64,000 bases of DNA from Parafrigoribacterium mesophilum (GTDB lineage Bacteria; Actinomycetota; Actinomycetes; Actinomycetales; Microbacteriaceae): the NCBI RefSeq assembly GCF_039652555.1, contig NZ_JBDJAF010000006.1, forward strand, positions 1 through 64,000. Reading direction: 5' to 3'. Position numbers and translations under genes: made by a program. This document shows, piece after piece, positions 36,701 to 43,686 of the stretch. The notes beneath the pieces are model-generated. The model worked only from the letters and a program-made list of their open reading frames with translations. It was not told where the DNA came from and did not search any database. Every line of letters begins with the position of its first letter. Within the stretch, counting starts at the first letter, position 1.

Positions 36701-37247
36701 GGCCAAGCACGCCAGCACCACGATCGCCGACGTGCTTTCGGGGGAGGGCGCCGAGGACGGAGAGACGGTCACCATCGCCGGGCTGATCACCTCGGTGCAG
36801 CACCGCACCGCCCGCAACTCCGGCAACCAGTACGGGCTGGTGCAGGTGGAGGACTTCGGCGCCGAGATCACGGTGCTGTTCCTCGGCAAGACCTACCAGG
36901 AGTTCGCGCCGGCGCTGACCAACGATGCGATCGTCGTGGTGCGCGGCAGGGTGAGCGTGCGCGACGACGGAGTGAACCTCCACGCCGTGTCGATGTTCAC
37001 CCCGGACACCGGGCAGAGCCTCGGCTCCGGTCCGCTGGTGATCTCGGTTCCGGAGTTACGCGCGACGACTCAAGTGGTCACCGCGCTCAACGACGTGCTC
37101 ATCCGGCATTCCGGCAAGTCAGAGGTCCGACTGAAGCTGCTCAAGGGCGCCAGCGCCCGGATGTTCGAGATCCCGTTCCCGGTGACGGTGAGCGCCGATC
37201 TGTACGGCGAGCTGAAGGCGCTGCTCGGGCCGCGCTGCCTCAGCTGA
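33735..37247 (+). CDS. dnaE: DNA polymerase III alpha subunit DnaE1
   Basis: This is the replicative C-family DNA polymerase. The 1170-residue protein starts with a PHP domain (HLHVHSEYSMLDGA at about 9-22), the associated proofreading or structural domain in actinobacteria. The polymerase catalytic motif PDVDVDFDD lies at 412-420, with GPGRGSAAGS just before it and FQLDGGAMR later. A helix-hairpin-helix region and an OB-fold (ITSVQHRTARNSGNQYG) occupy the C-terminal third. The start is GTG at 33735 with GGAG upstream; TAAACT at 33699-33704 is a possible -10 box. Length and motifs show an intact gene. Confidence 0.97.
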   Translation: MAPSKDSFVHLHVHSEYSMLDGAARVKPLVDAAVEQGMPALAMTDHGNMFGAYDFWHVATAAGVKPIIGTEAYITPGTARGDRTRIRWGNGGQDDVSGSGAYTHMTLLAENNVGMHNLFTMSSLASIEGFYFKPRMDRELLSKYAEGVIATTGCAGGEIQTRLRLGQYDEARKAAAEFRDIFGAENFYCEIMDHGIDVERRVIGELLRLAKDLNLPLVATNDLHYIHAHDASAHAALLCVQSASTLDDPNRFHFESDEFYLKSADQMRQLFPEHPEAVTNTLLIAERCDVAFEHRDLMPRFPVPEGETEASWFEKEVARGMQRRFPEGPSEKHLAQAQYEVDVIKQMGFPGYFLVVADYVGWAKSQGIRVGPGRGSAAGSMASYAMGITELDPIKHGLIFERFLNPERVSMPDVDVDFDDRRRGEVIRYVTDKYGYDRVAQIITYGSIKAKQALKDSSRVLGMPYSVGEKLTKAMPPAILGHEVSLNDLVDRDAERYKEGADFRAVLETDADATKVFETARGIENMKRQWGVHAAGVIMSAEPLLDVLPIMKREDDGAIITQFDQPPLEKLGLIKMDFLGLRNLTLIEDALQSIKQNTGSPLPIEDLDLDADQKTYDLLARGDTLGVFQLDGGAMRALLKQMKPTNFEDISALIALYRPGPMGMNSHIKYALRKNGLEEIEAIHPELEEPLRDILGGTYGLIVYQEQVMAVAQKIAGFTLGQADILRRAMGKKKKSELDKQYAAYSAGAKANGYSDEATKVLWDTLMPFAGYAFNKAHSAGYGVLSYWTAYLKANYPADYMAALLTSVGDSKDKLALYLSECRRMGIRVLAPDVNESSVNFTAVGSDVRFGLGAVRNVGAHVVEGIRQAREEKGRFTSFHDFLKKVPIYVANKRTVESLIKAGAFDSLGATRRAMLEIHEDAIDVAVSRKRNEANGQVDLFEGILDFEEESAKVPDRPEWSKRDKLAFEREMLGLYVSDHPLAGLESQLAKHASTTIADVLSGEGAEDGETVTIAGLITSVQHRTARNSGNQYGLVQVEDFGAEITVLFLGKTYQEFAPALTNDAIVVVRGRVSVRDDGVNLHAVSMFTPDTGQSLGSGPLVISVPELRATTQVVTALNDVLIRHSGKSEVRLKLLKGASARMFEIPFPVTVSADLYGELKALLGPRCLS

Positions 37248-37275
37248 CCTCGCGTCGGCCGCGGCCCGCCGCCGG

Positions 37276-37281
37276 TAAGAT
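37276..37281 (+). promoter_or_regulatory. -10 box of a putative leaderless hisD promoter
   Basis: TAAGAT lies 9 nt before the hisD ATG, with no ribosome-binding site between. The same hexamer recurs before the M20 peptidase and trpD genes. Confidence 0.55.
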
Positions 37282-37290
37282 TATCCCGCC

Positions 37291-38601
37291 ATGATTCAGC
37301 GCATTGACCTCCGCGGACGCACCACCACCACAGCCGAATTGCTGGCCTTGGTGCCGCGAGCCCGAACGGACGTTTCGGTCGCCACGGCCGTCGCCGAAGA
37401 GCTGATCGCCGACGTGCGGATGCGCGGCGAGGCCGCCCTGCTCGACCAGGCCGAACGACTGGACCACATCCGGCCGCCGCGCGTGCGGGTGACCGCACAG
37501 CAGATCTCCGCCGCTGTGCTCGGGCTCGACCCGCAGGTGAGAGCCGCGCTGGAGGAATCCATTTCCCGGGTCCGCCAGGCCAGCACGGCGCAGCTGCCGG
37601 CCGCCACCACGACCACGCTCGGCGACGGCGCCATCGTCGAGCAGCGCTACAGCCCGGTGAAGCGGGTCGGCCTGTACGTTCCCGGCGGGAAGGCCGTGTA
37701 CCCCTCCAGCGTCGTCATGAACGTGGTGCCCGCGCAGGTGGCCGGCGTGCGCTCGGTGGCACTGGCGTCCCCGCCGCAACGCGAGTTCGGCGGCAGCGTG
37801 CACCCCACCATCCTCGGCGCGGCCGGGCTTCTCGGCGTCGACGAGGTGTATGCCATGGGGGGAGCGGGCGCGATCGGCGCTTTCGCCTACGGTGTGCCGG
37901 CCATCGGGCTGGACCCGGTACAGGTGATCACCGGCCCCGGCAACGTCTACGTCGCCGCCGCCAAACGCTTCGTCCGCAGCGTCGTCGGGATCGACGCTGA
38001 GGCCGGGCCCACCGAGATCATGGTCATCGCCGACGCGGCCGCCGATCCCTTCCTGGTCGGCAGCGACCTGATCAGCCAGGCGGAGCACGACGAGTTGGCC
38101 GCGGCCCTGCTCGTCACCGACTCCTCAGAGCTGGCGGATGCCGTCACCGCGGAATTCGACCGCCTCGCCCCGCTCGCCGCCCATCGAGACCGGGTCGCCG
38201 CAGCGCTGAGCGGCCAGCAGTCCGCCATCGTGCTGGTCGACGACCTCGCCACGGCGGCGGCGTTCAGCAACGCGTACGGACCGGAGCACCTGGAGATCCA
38301 GACCGCCGATGCCGAGAGCGTGCTCGCCGACGTCGACAGTGCCGGCGCTATCTTCCTCGGCGAAAACTCCCCAGTCAGCCTCGGCGACTACCTGGCCGGC
38401 TCCAACCACGTGCTGCCCACCGGCGGGCAGGCGCGTTTCGCGTCCGGACTGGGCGCCTACACCTTCCTGCGCCCGCAACAGGTGGTGCGGTACACCAGGG
38501 ACGCGTTGCACGAGGCGCAGTCCCGGATCGTGGCGCTGGCCACCGCCGAGGACCTACCCGCCCACGGTGCCGCGGTGACCGCCCGGTTCGACCGGCGCTG
38601 A
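37291..38601 (+). CDS. hisD: Histidinol dehydrogenase
   Basis: HisD oxidises L-histidinol to L-histidine in two NAD-dependent steps with a bound zinc. The 436-residue protein shows YVPGGKAVYPSSV, GPGNVYVAAAKR, AGPTEIMVIAD, the zinc and catalytic segment SQAEHDE, GPEHLE and SGLGAYTFLR. No other his genes are in the window to its right, so it may be expressed alone here. The ATG at 37291 lacks a ribosome-binding site but has TAAGAT 9 nt upstream, suggesting a leaderless mRNA. Confidence 0.97.
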   Translation: MIQRIDLRGRTTTTAELLALVPRARTDVSVATAVAEELIADVRMRGEAALLDQAERLDHIRPPRVRVTAQQISAAVLGLDPQVRAALEESISRVRQASTAQLPAATTTTLGDGAIVEQRYSPVKRVGLYVPGGKAVYPSSVVMNVVPAQVAGVRSVALASPPQREFGGSVHPTILGAAGLLGVDEVYAMGGAGAIGAFAYGVPAIGLDPVQVITGPGNVYVAAAKRFVRSVVGIDAEAGPTEIMVIADAAADPFLVGSDLISQAEHDELAAALLVTDSSELADAVTAEFDRLAPLAAHRDRVAAALSGQQSAIVLVDDLATAAAFSNAYGPEHLEIQTADAESVLADVDSAGAIFLGENSPVSLGDYLAGSNHVLPTGGQARFASGLGAYTFLRPQQVVRYTRDALHEAQSRIVALATAEDLPAHGAAVTARFDRR

Positions 38602-38652
38602 GTGGAACGGCCCGACCGAAACCGCGCGGGCAGCGCGCTGCGGCGGATGCCG

Positions 38653-38658
38653 TACGCT
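38653..38658 (+). promoter_or_regulatory. -10 box of a putative leaderless nrdR promoter
   Basis: TACGCT lies 9 nt before the nrdR ATG with no ribosome-binding site. Confidence 0.45.
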
Positions 38659-38667
38659 TGAGCCACC

Positions 38668-39147
38668 ATGTTCTGCCCGTTCTGCAGGTACCCGGACTCC
38701 CGAGTGGTTGACTCGCGCACCAGCGACGACGGCCTGTCGATCCGTCGCCGTCGGCAGTGCCCGGAATGCGGCCGCCGATTCAGCACCACCGAAACCGCCA
38801 CCCTCAACGTGGTCAAGCGCAGCGGGGTGGTGCAGCCGTTCAGCCGGGAAAAGATCGTCACCGGCGTGCGCAAGGCCTGCCAGGGCCGGCCGGTCACCGA
38901 CATCGACCTCGCCGTCCTGGCGCAGCGGGTGGAGGAGTCGATCCGCGCCACGGGCGCGTCCCAGGTGGACGCCAACGACATCGGGCTGGCCATCCTTGCC
39001 CCGCTGCGCGAGCTCGACGAGGTGGCCTACCTCCGGTTCGCCAGCGTGTACCAGGCGTTCAGTTCGCTCGACGACTTCGAGAGCGCCATCAACCAGCTGC
39101 GCGTCGAACACACCCCGGATGCCGTCCCAGGGCAACCGCAGTCCTAA
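38668..39147 (+). CDS. nrdR: Transcriptional repressor NrdR
   Basis: NrdR represses ribonucleotide reductase genes in response to ATP/dATP. The 159-residue protein has an N-terminal zinc ribbon with Cys3, Cys6, Cys31 and Cys34 (CPFC and CPEC), an Arg-rich DNA-contact region (SIRRRRQ), and an ATP-cone domain from about 48 (VVKRSGVVQPFSREKI) to the C-terminus. No ribonucleotide reductase gene is nearby, and no pair of NrdR boxes was found in the upstream gap. It stands alone between hisD and pyrD. Confidence 0.96.
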   Translation: MFCPFCRYPDSRVVDSRTSDDGLSIRRRRQCPECGRRFSTTETATLNVVKRSGVVQPFSREKIVTGVRKACQGRPVTDIDLAVLAQRVEESIRATGASQVDANDIGLAILAPLRELDEVAYLRFASVYQAFSSLDDFESAINQLRVEHTPDAVPGQPQS

Positions 39148-39166
39148 GACCCGGTCGGCCGACCGC

Positions 39167-39172
39167 TACTCT
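39167..39172 (+). promoter_or_regulatory. -10 box of a putative leaderless pyrD promoter
   Basis: TACTCT lies 9 nt before the chosen pyrD ATG; no ribosome-binding site intervenes. Confidence 0.45.
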
Positions 39173-39181
39173 GGCTACGGC

Positions 39182-40240
39182 ATGTATCGCATCCTGTTTC
39201 GTCTCATCCTCTCCCGCCTGGACCCGGAGAACGCGCACCACCTGGCGTTCGCTGTCATCCGGCTGCTGCCGCGCATCGGCGTCGGCGCGCTGCTGTCCCG
39301 TCTGACCCGCCCGCACCCGTCACTGGCCGTGCACACGCTGGGCCTCAGCTTCCCGTCGCCGTTCGGCGTTGCGGCCGGCTTCGACAAAGACGGCCGCGCC
39401 ATCCGCGGTCTGGGCCAGCTCGGCTTCGGCCACGTGGAGGTCGGCACCATCACGGCCCTCGCCCAGAGCGGCAACGCGCGCCCCCGGTTGTTCCGGCTGA
39501 TCGCCGATCGTGCCGTGATCAACCGGATGGGATTCAACAACCGCGGCGCGGCGGATGCGCAACCGCGACTGCGCGCCGAACGGCAGCGCCGCATCCGCCC
39601 AGTCATCGGCGTCAACATCGGCAAGTCCCGCGTCGTGGCGGTGGCGGATGCGACGGCGGACTACCTCACCAGCACGAGGCTGCTCGCCCCGGAGGCGGAC
39701 TACCTGGTCGTCAACGTGTCGTCGCCGAACACGCCGGGACTGCGTGGGCTGCAGGAGCTCGACAAACTGGCACCGCTGCTGGCCGCCGTGCGGGACGCGG
39801 CGGCGGGCACCCCGGTGCTGGTGAAGATCGCCCCCGACCTGTCCGACGACGCGGTGCGCCGCATCGCCGACCTCGTGGTGGAACTGGGACTGCCTGGGAT
39901 CATCGCGACCAACACCACCATTTCCCGCGAGGGTCTGGTCTCCGACCCTCAACTGGTGGAGCGCGCCGGCGCCGGAGGACTCTCCGGCGCGCCGGTGGCC
40001 CGCCGGTCGAAGGAGGTGCTGCAGATCATCCGCAGTGTCGTGCCGGCCGACCTCTGCGTCATTTCGGTCGGCGGCGTGGAGACCGCGGCGGATGTCGCGG
40101 ATCGGTTGCGCGCGGGCGCCACCCTGGTGCAGGGCTACACCGCGTTCCTTTACCGGGGGCCGCTGTGGGCGCACCAGATCAACCGCGGGCTGCGCGCCCT
40201 GCGGCGCGAATCGGTCAGTTCGGGTACTGCCCGCGCTTGA
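39182..40240 (+). CDS. pyrD: Dihydroorotate dehydrogenase (quinone), class 2
   Basis: PyrD oxidises dihydroorotate to orotate in pyrimidine synthesis, passing electrons to the membrane quinone pool. The 352-residue protein has the N-terminal amphipathic helices of class 2 (MYRILFRLILSRLDPENAHH), FMN-binding AAGFDKDGRAI, NRMGFNNRGA, and the catalytic-Ser region NVSSPNTPGLR. The frame is open upstream through nrdR, but the class 2 N-terminus begins at this ATG. Its 3' end overlaps the convergent DUF3043 gene by 26 nt. Confidence 0.96.
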   Translation: MYRILFRLILSRLDPENAHHLAFAVIRLLPRIGVGALLSRLTRPHPSLAVHTLGLSFPSPFGVAAGFDKDGRAIRGLGQLGFGHVEVGTITALAQSGNARPRLFRLIADRAVINRMGFNNRGAADAQPRLRAERQRRIRPVIGVNIGKSRVVAVADATADYLTSTRLLAPEADYLVVNVSSPNTPGLRGLQELDKLAPLLAAVRDAAAGTPVLVKIAPDLSDDAVRRIADLVVELGLPGIIATNTTISREGLVSDPQLVERAGAGGLSGAPVARRSKEVLQIIRSVVPADLCVISVGGVETAADVADRLRAGATLVQGYTAFLYRGPLWAHQINRGLRALRRESVSSGTARA

Positions 40241-40793
40241 CCTGAGGCTTCGGCAGACGCATCATCCGCAGTTGCAAGGCGCGCATCGCCGCATACCAGC
40301 GGTTGCCGCGCTGCAACTGGTCGGCACCGAACTTGGCGCTGAGCTTGCGGTTGATCCGGAAGCCGACGATGAGGCAGTCGATGACCGCGAGGATGAAGAA
40401 CAGCCACAGTCCGAGGATCGCGAGCACCTGGAACACGTCGTCTTGCACGAAGGTCAGGATGATCACCACGAACATGATCGGGATCATGATCTCGCCGACG
40501 CTGAACCGCGCATCAATGAAATCGCGGATGTATTTGCGCTGCGGCCCGCGGTCCCTGGCGACCAGATACTTCTCTTCGCCGTTGGCCATACCGATTCTGG
40601 CGCGGTCGCGTGCCTCGGCCATTTTCGCCCTGGATGCCTTGCTCGCGGCCTTGCGGTCGCTGTTCACCAGCGGTCGCAGGTTCGCCGCCTCCCGCTCCTT
40701 GCGGGTGGGCGTGGCGTGGCCCTTCCCGACGCTGGCACTGTCGGTGTTGAGCTCATAGTCGACGGCGGCCGCGGACTTGTCTGGTTTCGCCAC
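40215..40793 (-). CDS. DUF3043 family membrane protein
   Basis: This 192-residue protein belongs to the actinobacterial DUF3043 family of unknown function. A long charged N-terminal region carries the family pattern GKGHATPTRKEREAANLRPLV and further Lys/Arg/Ala-rich sequence. Two adjacent hydrophobic helices lie at about 113-130 and 132-153, followed by a basic C-terminal tail. The GTG at 40793 has AAGGA upstream; the open frame beyond it has no support. It is divergent from the M20 gene with only 40 nt between starts, so the promoters overlap. Confidence 0.87.
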   Translation of the reverse strand: MAKPDKSAAAVDYELNTDSASVGKGHATPTRKEREAANLRPLVNSDRKAASKASRAKMAEARDRARIGMANGEEKYLVARDRGPQRKYIRDFIDARFSVGEIMIPIMFVVIILTFVQDDVFQVLAILGLWLFFILAVIDCLIVGFRINRKLSAKFGADQLQRGNRWYAAMRALQLRMMRLPKPQVKRGQYPN

Positions 40794-40820
40794 GTTGGTT
40801 CCTTGCGTTAGATGTCCGCT

Positions 40821-40826
40821 TAAGAT
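40821..40826 (+). promoter_or_regulatory. -10 box of a putative leaderless M20 peptidase promoter
   Basis: TAAGAT lies 7 nt before the ATG, the same hexamer and spacing as for trpD. Confidence 0.55.
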
Positions 40827-40833
40827 TACCCGT

Positions 40834-42237
40834 ATGACTTCACCGCAGGCCACCCGGCCGGAATTACTCGTGTCCCTCAGCAACGCCGTGCAGGAGGGCA
40901 TGCCTGCGGCCATCGCCGACCTGTCGCGTCTGGTCCGCATCCCTTCGGTGTCCTGGGCAGCGTTCGACCCGAAGCACGTGGCGGACAGTGCCCGCGCGGT
41001 CAGCGAACTGGTCACCCAGCTGGGCGTGTTCGATACGGTGGAGGTCAAGGAGGCCCGCATCGGAACCGGCGACACGCTGGGACAACCGGCCGTGCTGGCG
41101 CGCCGGGCGCCGCGCGGCGGCAAGCCGACGGTGCTGCTCTACGCGCACCACGACGTGCAACCGCAGGGCAAGGACGAGGATTGGCAGTCGCCGCCGTTCG
41201 AGCCCACCGTGCGCGGTGATCGACTCTACGGACGCGGCGCCTCCGACGACAAGGCCGGCGTGCTCGCGCACATCGCCGCCATCCGTGCGCTGATCGAGAC
41301 CGTCGGCGCGGACTTCGACCTCGGCCTGGTGCTCTTCATCGAGGGGGAGGAGGAGTTCGGCTCCCGTTCCTTCAAAAACTTCCTCATCGACAACAAGGAC
41401 ACCCTGGCGGCGGATGTCATCGTCGTCGCCGACTCGGACAACTGGGACGTGGACACGCCAGCGCTCACCGTGCGGCTCCGCGGCAATGTCACCTTCAAGC
41501 TCACGGTGAGCACCCTGGCGCACGCGTCGCACTCCGGCATGTTCGGGGGAGCGGTGCCGGATGCGATGCTCGCCATGATCCAACTGCTGGCCACCCTGCA
41601 CGACCCCGACGGTTCGGTCGCGGTGGCTGGGCTCACCGGCGGTGAGAGCGACACCCCGGACTATCCGGAGTCCCGGTTGCGGGAAGAGGCGGCCCTGCTG
41701 GACGGGGTCACCCCGATCGGCACCGGCAGCATCCTCAGCCGGATCTGGTCGAAGCCGGCCATCACCGTCACCGGCATCGACGCGCCCAGCGTCGCCAACG
41801 CATCCAACACCCTGTCGCCGGTGGTGTCGGTGCGGCTGAGTGCCCGCATCGCCCCCGGCCAGAGCGCCAGCGATGCCTACGAGCACCTCGAACGGCACCT
41901 GCGCAGCCACGCGCCGTTCGGCGCGCACCTCGAGATCGAGGACGTGGACCTGGGCAACCCGTTCCAGGTGGACACCAGCGGCTGGGCGGTCGCCGAGGTG
42001 CACCAGGCGATGGCGGATGCCTGGGGGACGGCCGCGGTGGAAGCGGGCATCGGCGGTTCGATCCCGTTCATCGCCGACCTGGTGCAGGTGTTCCCGTCGG
42101 CGCAGATTCTGGTCACCGGGGTCGAAGACCCCGACACGCGGGCGCACAGCCCGAACGAATCGCTGCATCTGGGCGTGTTCCGGCGCGCCATTCTCACCGA
42201 AGCACTCTTCCTGGCTCGTGCCAATGAGCGGGGTTGA
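40834..42237 (+). CDS. M20-family metallo-dipeptidase
   Basis: This 467-residue zinc-dependent peptidase probably cleaves dipeptides or related N-acyl amino acids in the cytoplasm. Family M20 motifs are LLYAHHDVQPQG with the first metal His and Asp, GRGASDDKAGV, the catalytic and ligand Glu pair in EGEEEFGS, and ADSDNWD. A dimerisation lid domain lies in the middle, with GGSIPFIADL and NESLHLGVF near the end. Closest in pattern to dipeptidase/ArgE-DapE-like enzymes of actinobacteria, but the substrate cannot be fixed. The start is ATG at 40834; an upstream in-frame ATG would overlap the divergent promoter. Confidence 0.9.
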   Translation: MTSPQATRPELLVSLSNAVQEGMPAAIADLSRLVRIPSVSWAAFDPKHVADSARAVSELVTQLGVFDTVEVKEARIGTGDTLGQPAVLARRAPRGGKPTVLLYAHHDVQPQGKDEDWQSPPFEPTVRGDRLYGRGASDDKAGVLAHIAAIRALIETVGADFDLGLVLFIEGEEEFGSRSFKNFLIDNKDTLAADVIVVADSDNWDVDTPALTVRLRGNVTFKLTVSTLAHASHSGMFGGAVPDAMLAMIQLLATLHDPDGSVAVAGLTGGESDTPDYPESRLREEAALLDGVTPIGTGSILSRIWSKPAITVTGIDAPSVANASNTLSPVVSVRLSARIAPGQSASDAYEHLERHLRSHAPFGAHLEIEDVDLGNPFQVDTSGWAVAEVHQAMADAWGTAAVEAGIGGSIPFIADLVQVFPSAQILVTGVEDPDTRAHSPNESLHLGVFRRAILTEALFLARANERG

Positions 42238-42279
42238 CCCGTATGCTGGTACACATTCCGACACGCTGAAGGAGTCACC

Positions 42280-42645
42280 ATGTCCGACACGACATTGACC
42301 GAAACCAAGCCTGCCCCCGCACACGGTGTGGCGCTCACCCCGGCGGCCGGCGACAAGGTGCGATCCTTGTCGGCGCTGGAGAACCGCGACGACCTCAGAC
42401 TGCGTGTCGCCGTGCAGCCGGGCGGCTGCTCCGGGCTGAACTACCAGCTCTATTTCGATGAGCGACTGCTCGACGGCGACGCGATCGTGGACTTCGGCGG
42501 AGTCGAAGTGGTCGTCGACCAGGCCAGCGTCCCCTATCTGGACGGCGCCACGATCGACTACCAGGACACCATCGAAAGCCAGGGCTTCACCATCGACAAC
42601 CCCAACGCGGTCAGCAGCTGCGCCTGCGGCGACTCGTTCTGCTGA
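42280..42645 (+). CDS. erpA: A-type iron-sulfur cluster insertion protein ErpA
   Basis: ErpA carries and inserts Fe-S clusters into client enzymes. The 121-residue protein has the A-type cysteines: Cys50 in PGGCSG and the C-terminal CACGDSFC with Cys114, Cys116 and Cys121. A good GAAGGAG site precedes the ATG, and a TATGCT hexamer at 42242-42247 is a possible -10. It lies directly upstream of the cytochrome oxidase genes, whose electron-transfer partner QcrA needs an Fe-S cluster. Confidence 0.95.
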   Translation: MSDTTLTETKPAPAHGVALTPAAGDKVRSLSALENRDDLRLRVAVQPGGCSGLNYQLYFDERLLDGDAIVDFGGVEVVVDQASVPYLDGATIDYQDTIESQGFTIDNPNAVSSCACGDSFC

Positions 42646-42798
42646 GGTTCGCCGCCGCCGAATCCGCCGCCGGCCCGCGGCTGACTTTGGCGCGGACGGG
42701 CGTTTTCCGGCCCGAGCCGGGGAGTGGTTTGGAGTAGGCTGGGAACCGCTCAATACGACTGCCGAAACTGCCAGTCATCGTCATCCGAAAGGTCTCAG

Positions 42799-43677
42799 GT
42801 GCGTTCGAACCGCCGTCTTCGATGGGTTGCCATTCCGGTAGCAGTGACGATTGCCATTGCCCTCGCTGGTTGTACCCAGACCCAATTGCGCGGCTACATG
42901 CCGGGCGGACCTGGCATCACCAACCACACCGACTCCGTCGTCGGACTGTGGAGCACCGCATGGATGGTGCTCCTGGTGGTCGGCCTCGTGGTCTGGGGCA
43001 TGATCATCTGGGTGGCCATCGTTTACCGGCGCCGCAAGGGCCAGGTCGGCCTCCCGGTGCAGTTGAGGTACAGCCTCCCCATCGAGATTCTCTACACGGT
43101 TGTTCCGCTGATCCTGATCTTCGGATTCTTCTCCTTCACCGCATCCGACCAGTACGACATCGAGAAGCCGACCGCCAACCCGGATGTCACGGTCGAGGTG
43201 TTCGCCAAGCAGTGGTCGTGGGACTTCAATTACCTGAACGAGGGACCCGGCGACAAGGGCGTGTACTCGCTGGGCATCCAGGCGCAGGAACTTGAGAAGT
43301 CGCCGTACATCGATGAGAGCAAACTCCCGATCCTGTACCTGCCGGTGAACAAGACCGTGGAGATCAAGGAAGTCAGCCGCGACGTGGTGCACTCCTTCTG
43401 GGTGCCCGACTTCTTATACAAGAAAGACGTCATCCCCGGCAAGGACAACTACATGTACTTCACGCCCGAGAAAGAGGGCGTCTTCCGCGGCAAGTGCGCC
43501 GAGCTGTGCGGTGAGTACCACTCCCTGATGCTGTTCGAGGTGCACGTGGTCTCCCAGGATGAATACGACCAGCAGATGAACAAACTGGCCGATCTGGGGC
43601 AGACTGGATCTCTGGACGAGCTGTACAACCGAAACCAGAACCAGCCCAATAACAAAGCGCCAGAAGGCAACGAGTAG
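42799..43677 (+). CDS. ctaC: Cytochrome c oxidase subunit II (CuA subunit)
   Basis: CtaC accepts electrons from the QcrC cytochrome c domain through a binuclear CuA centre. The 292-residue precursor has a lipoprotein-type signal peptide with lipobox ALAGC (Cys25), two membrane helices at about 50-75 and 95-115, and a periplasmic cupredoxin domain with the CuA motif CAELCGEYHSLM near residues 233-244. GTG at 42799 is chosen because AAAGG precedes it and it gives a proper signal peptide; the frame is open 75 nt further. The 153-nt gap upstream holds a TAGGCT (42735-42740) as a possible -10 and weak hairpins only. It begins the ctaC-ctaD-ctaF operon. Confidence 0.95.
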   Translation: MRSNRRLRWVAIPVAVTIAIALAGCTQTQLRGYMPGGPGITNHTDSVVGLWSTAWMVLLVVGLVVWGMIIWVAIVYRRRKGQVGLPVQLRYSLPIEILYTVVPLILIFGFFSFTASDQYDIEKPTANPDVTVEVFAKQWSWDFNYLNEGPGDKGVYSLGIQAQELEKSPYIDESKLPILYLPVNKTVEIKEVSRDVVHSFWVPDFLYKKDVIPGKDNYMYFTPEKEGVFRGKCAELCGEYHSLMLFEVHVVSQDEYDQQMNKLADLGQTGSLDELYNRNQNQPNNKAPEGNE

Positions 43678-43686
43678 GGCACCGCA

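Noticed and set aside
33405..36983. A 1192-codon open frame antisense to dnaE
   Set aside because: It mirrors the codon structure of a verified gene in high-GC DNA, is His/Asp/Val-rich and has no recognisable domain; dnaE motifs are complete on the + strand.
42646..42798. Terminator between erpA and ctaC
   Set aside because: Only short GGGC/GCCC pairs without a T run are visible, too weak to call.
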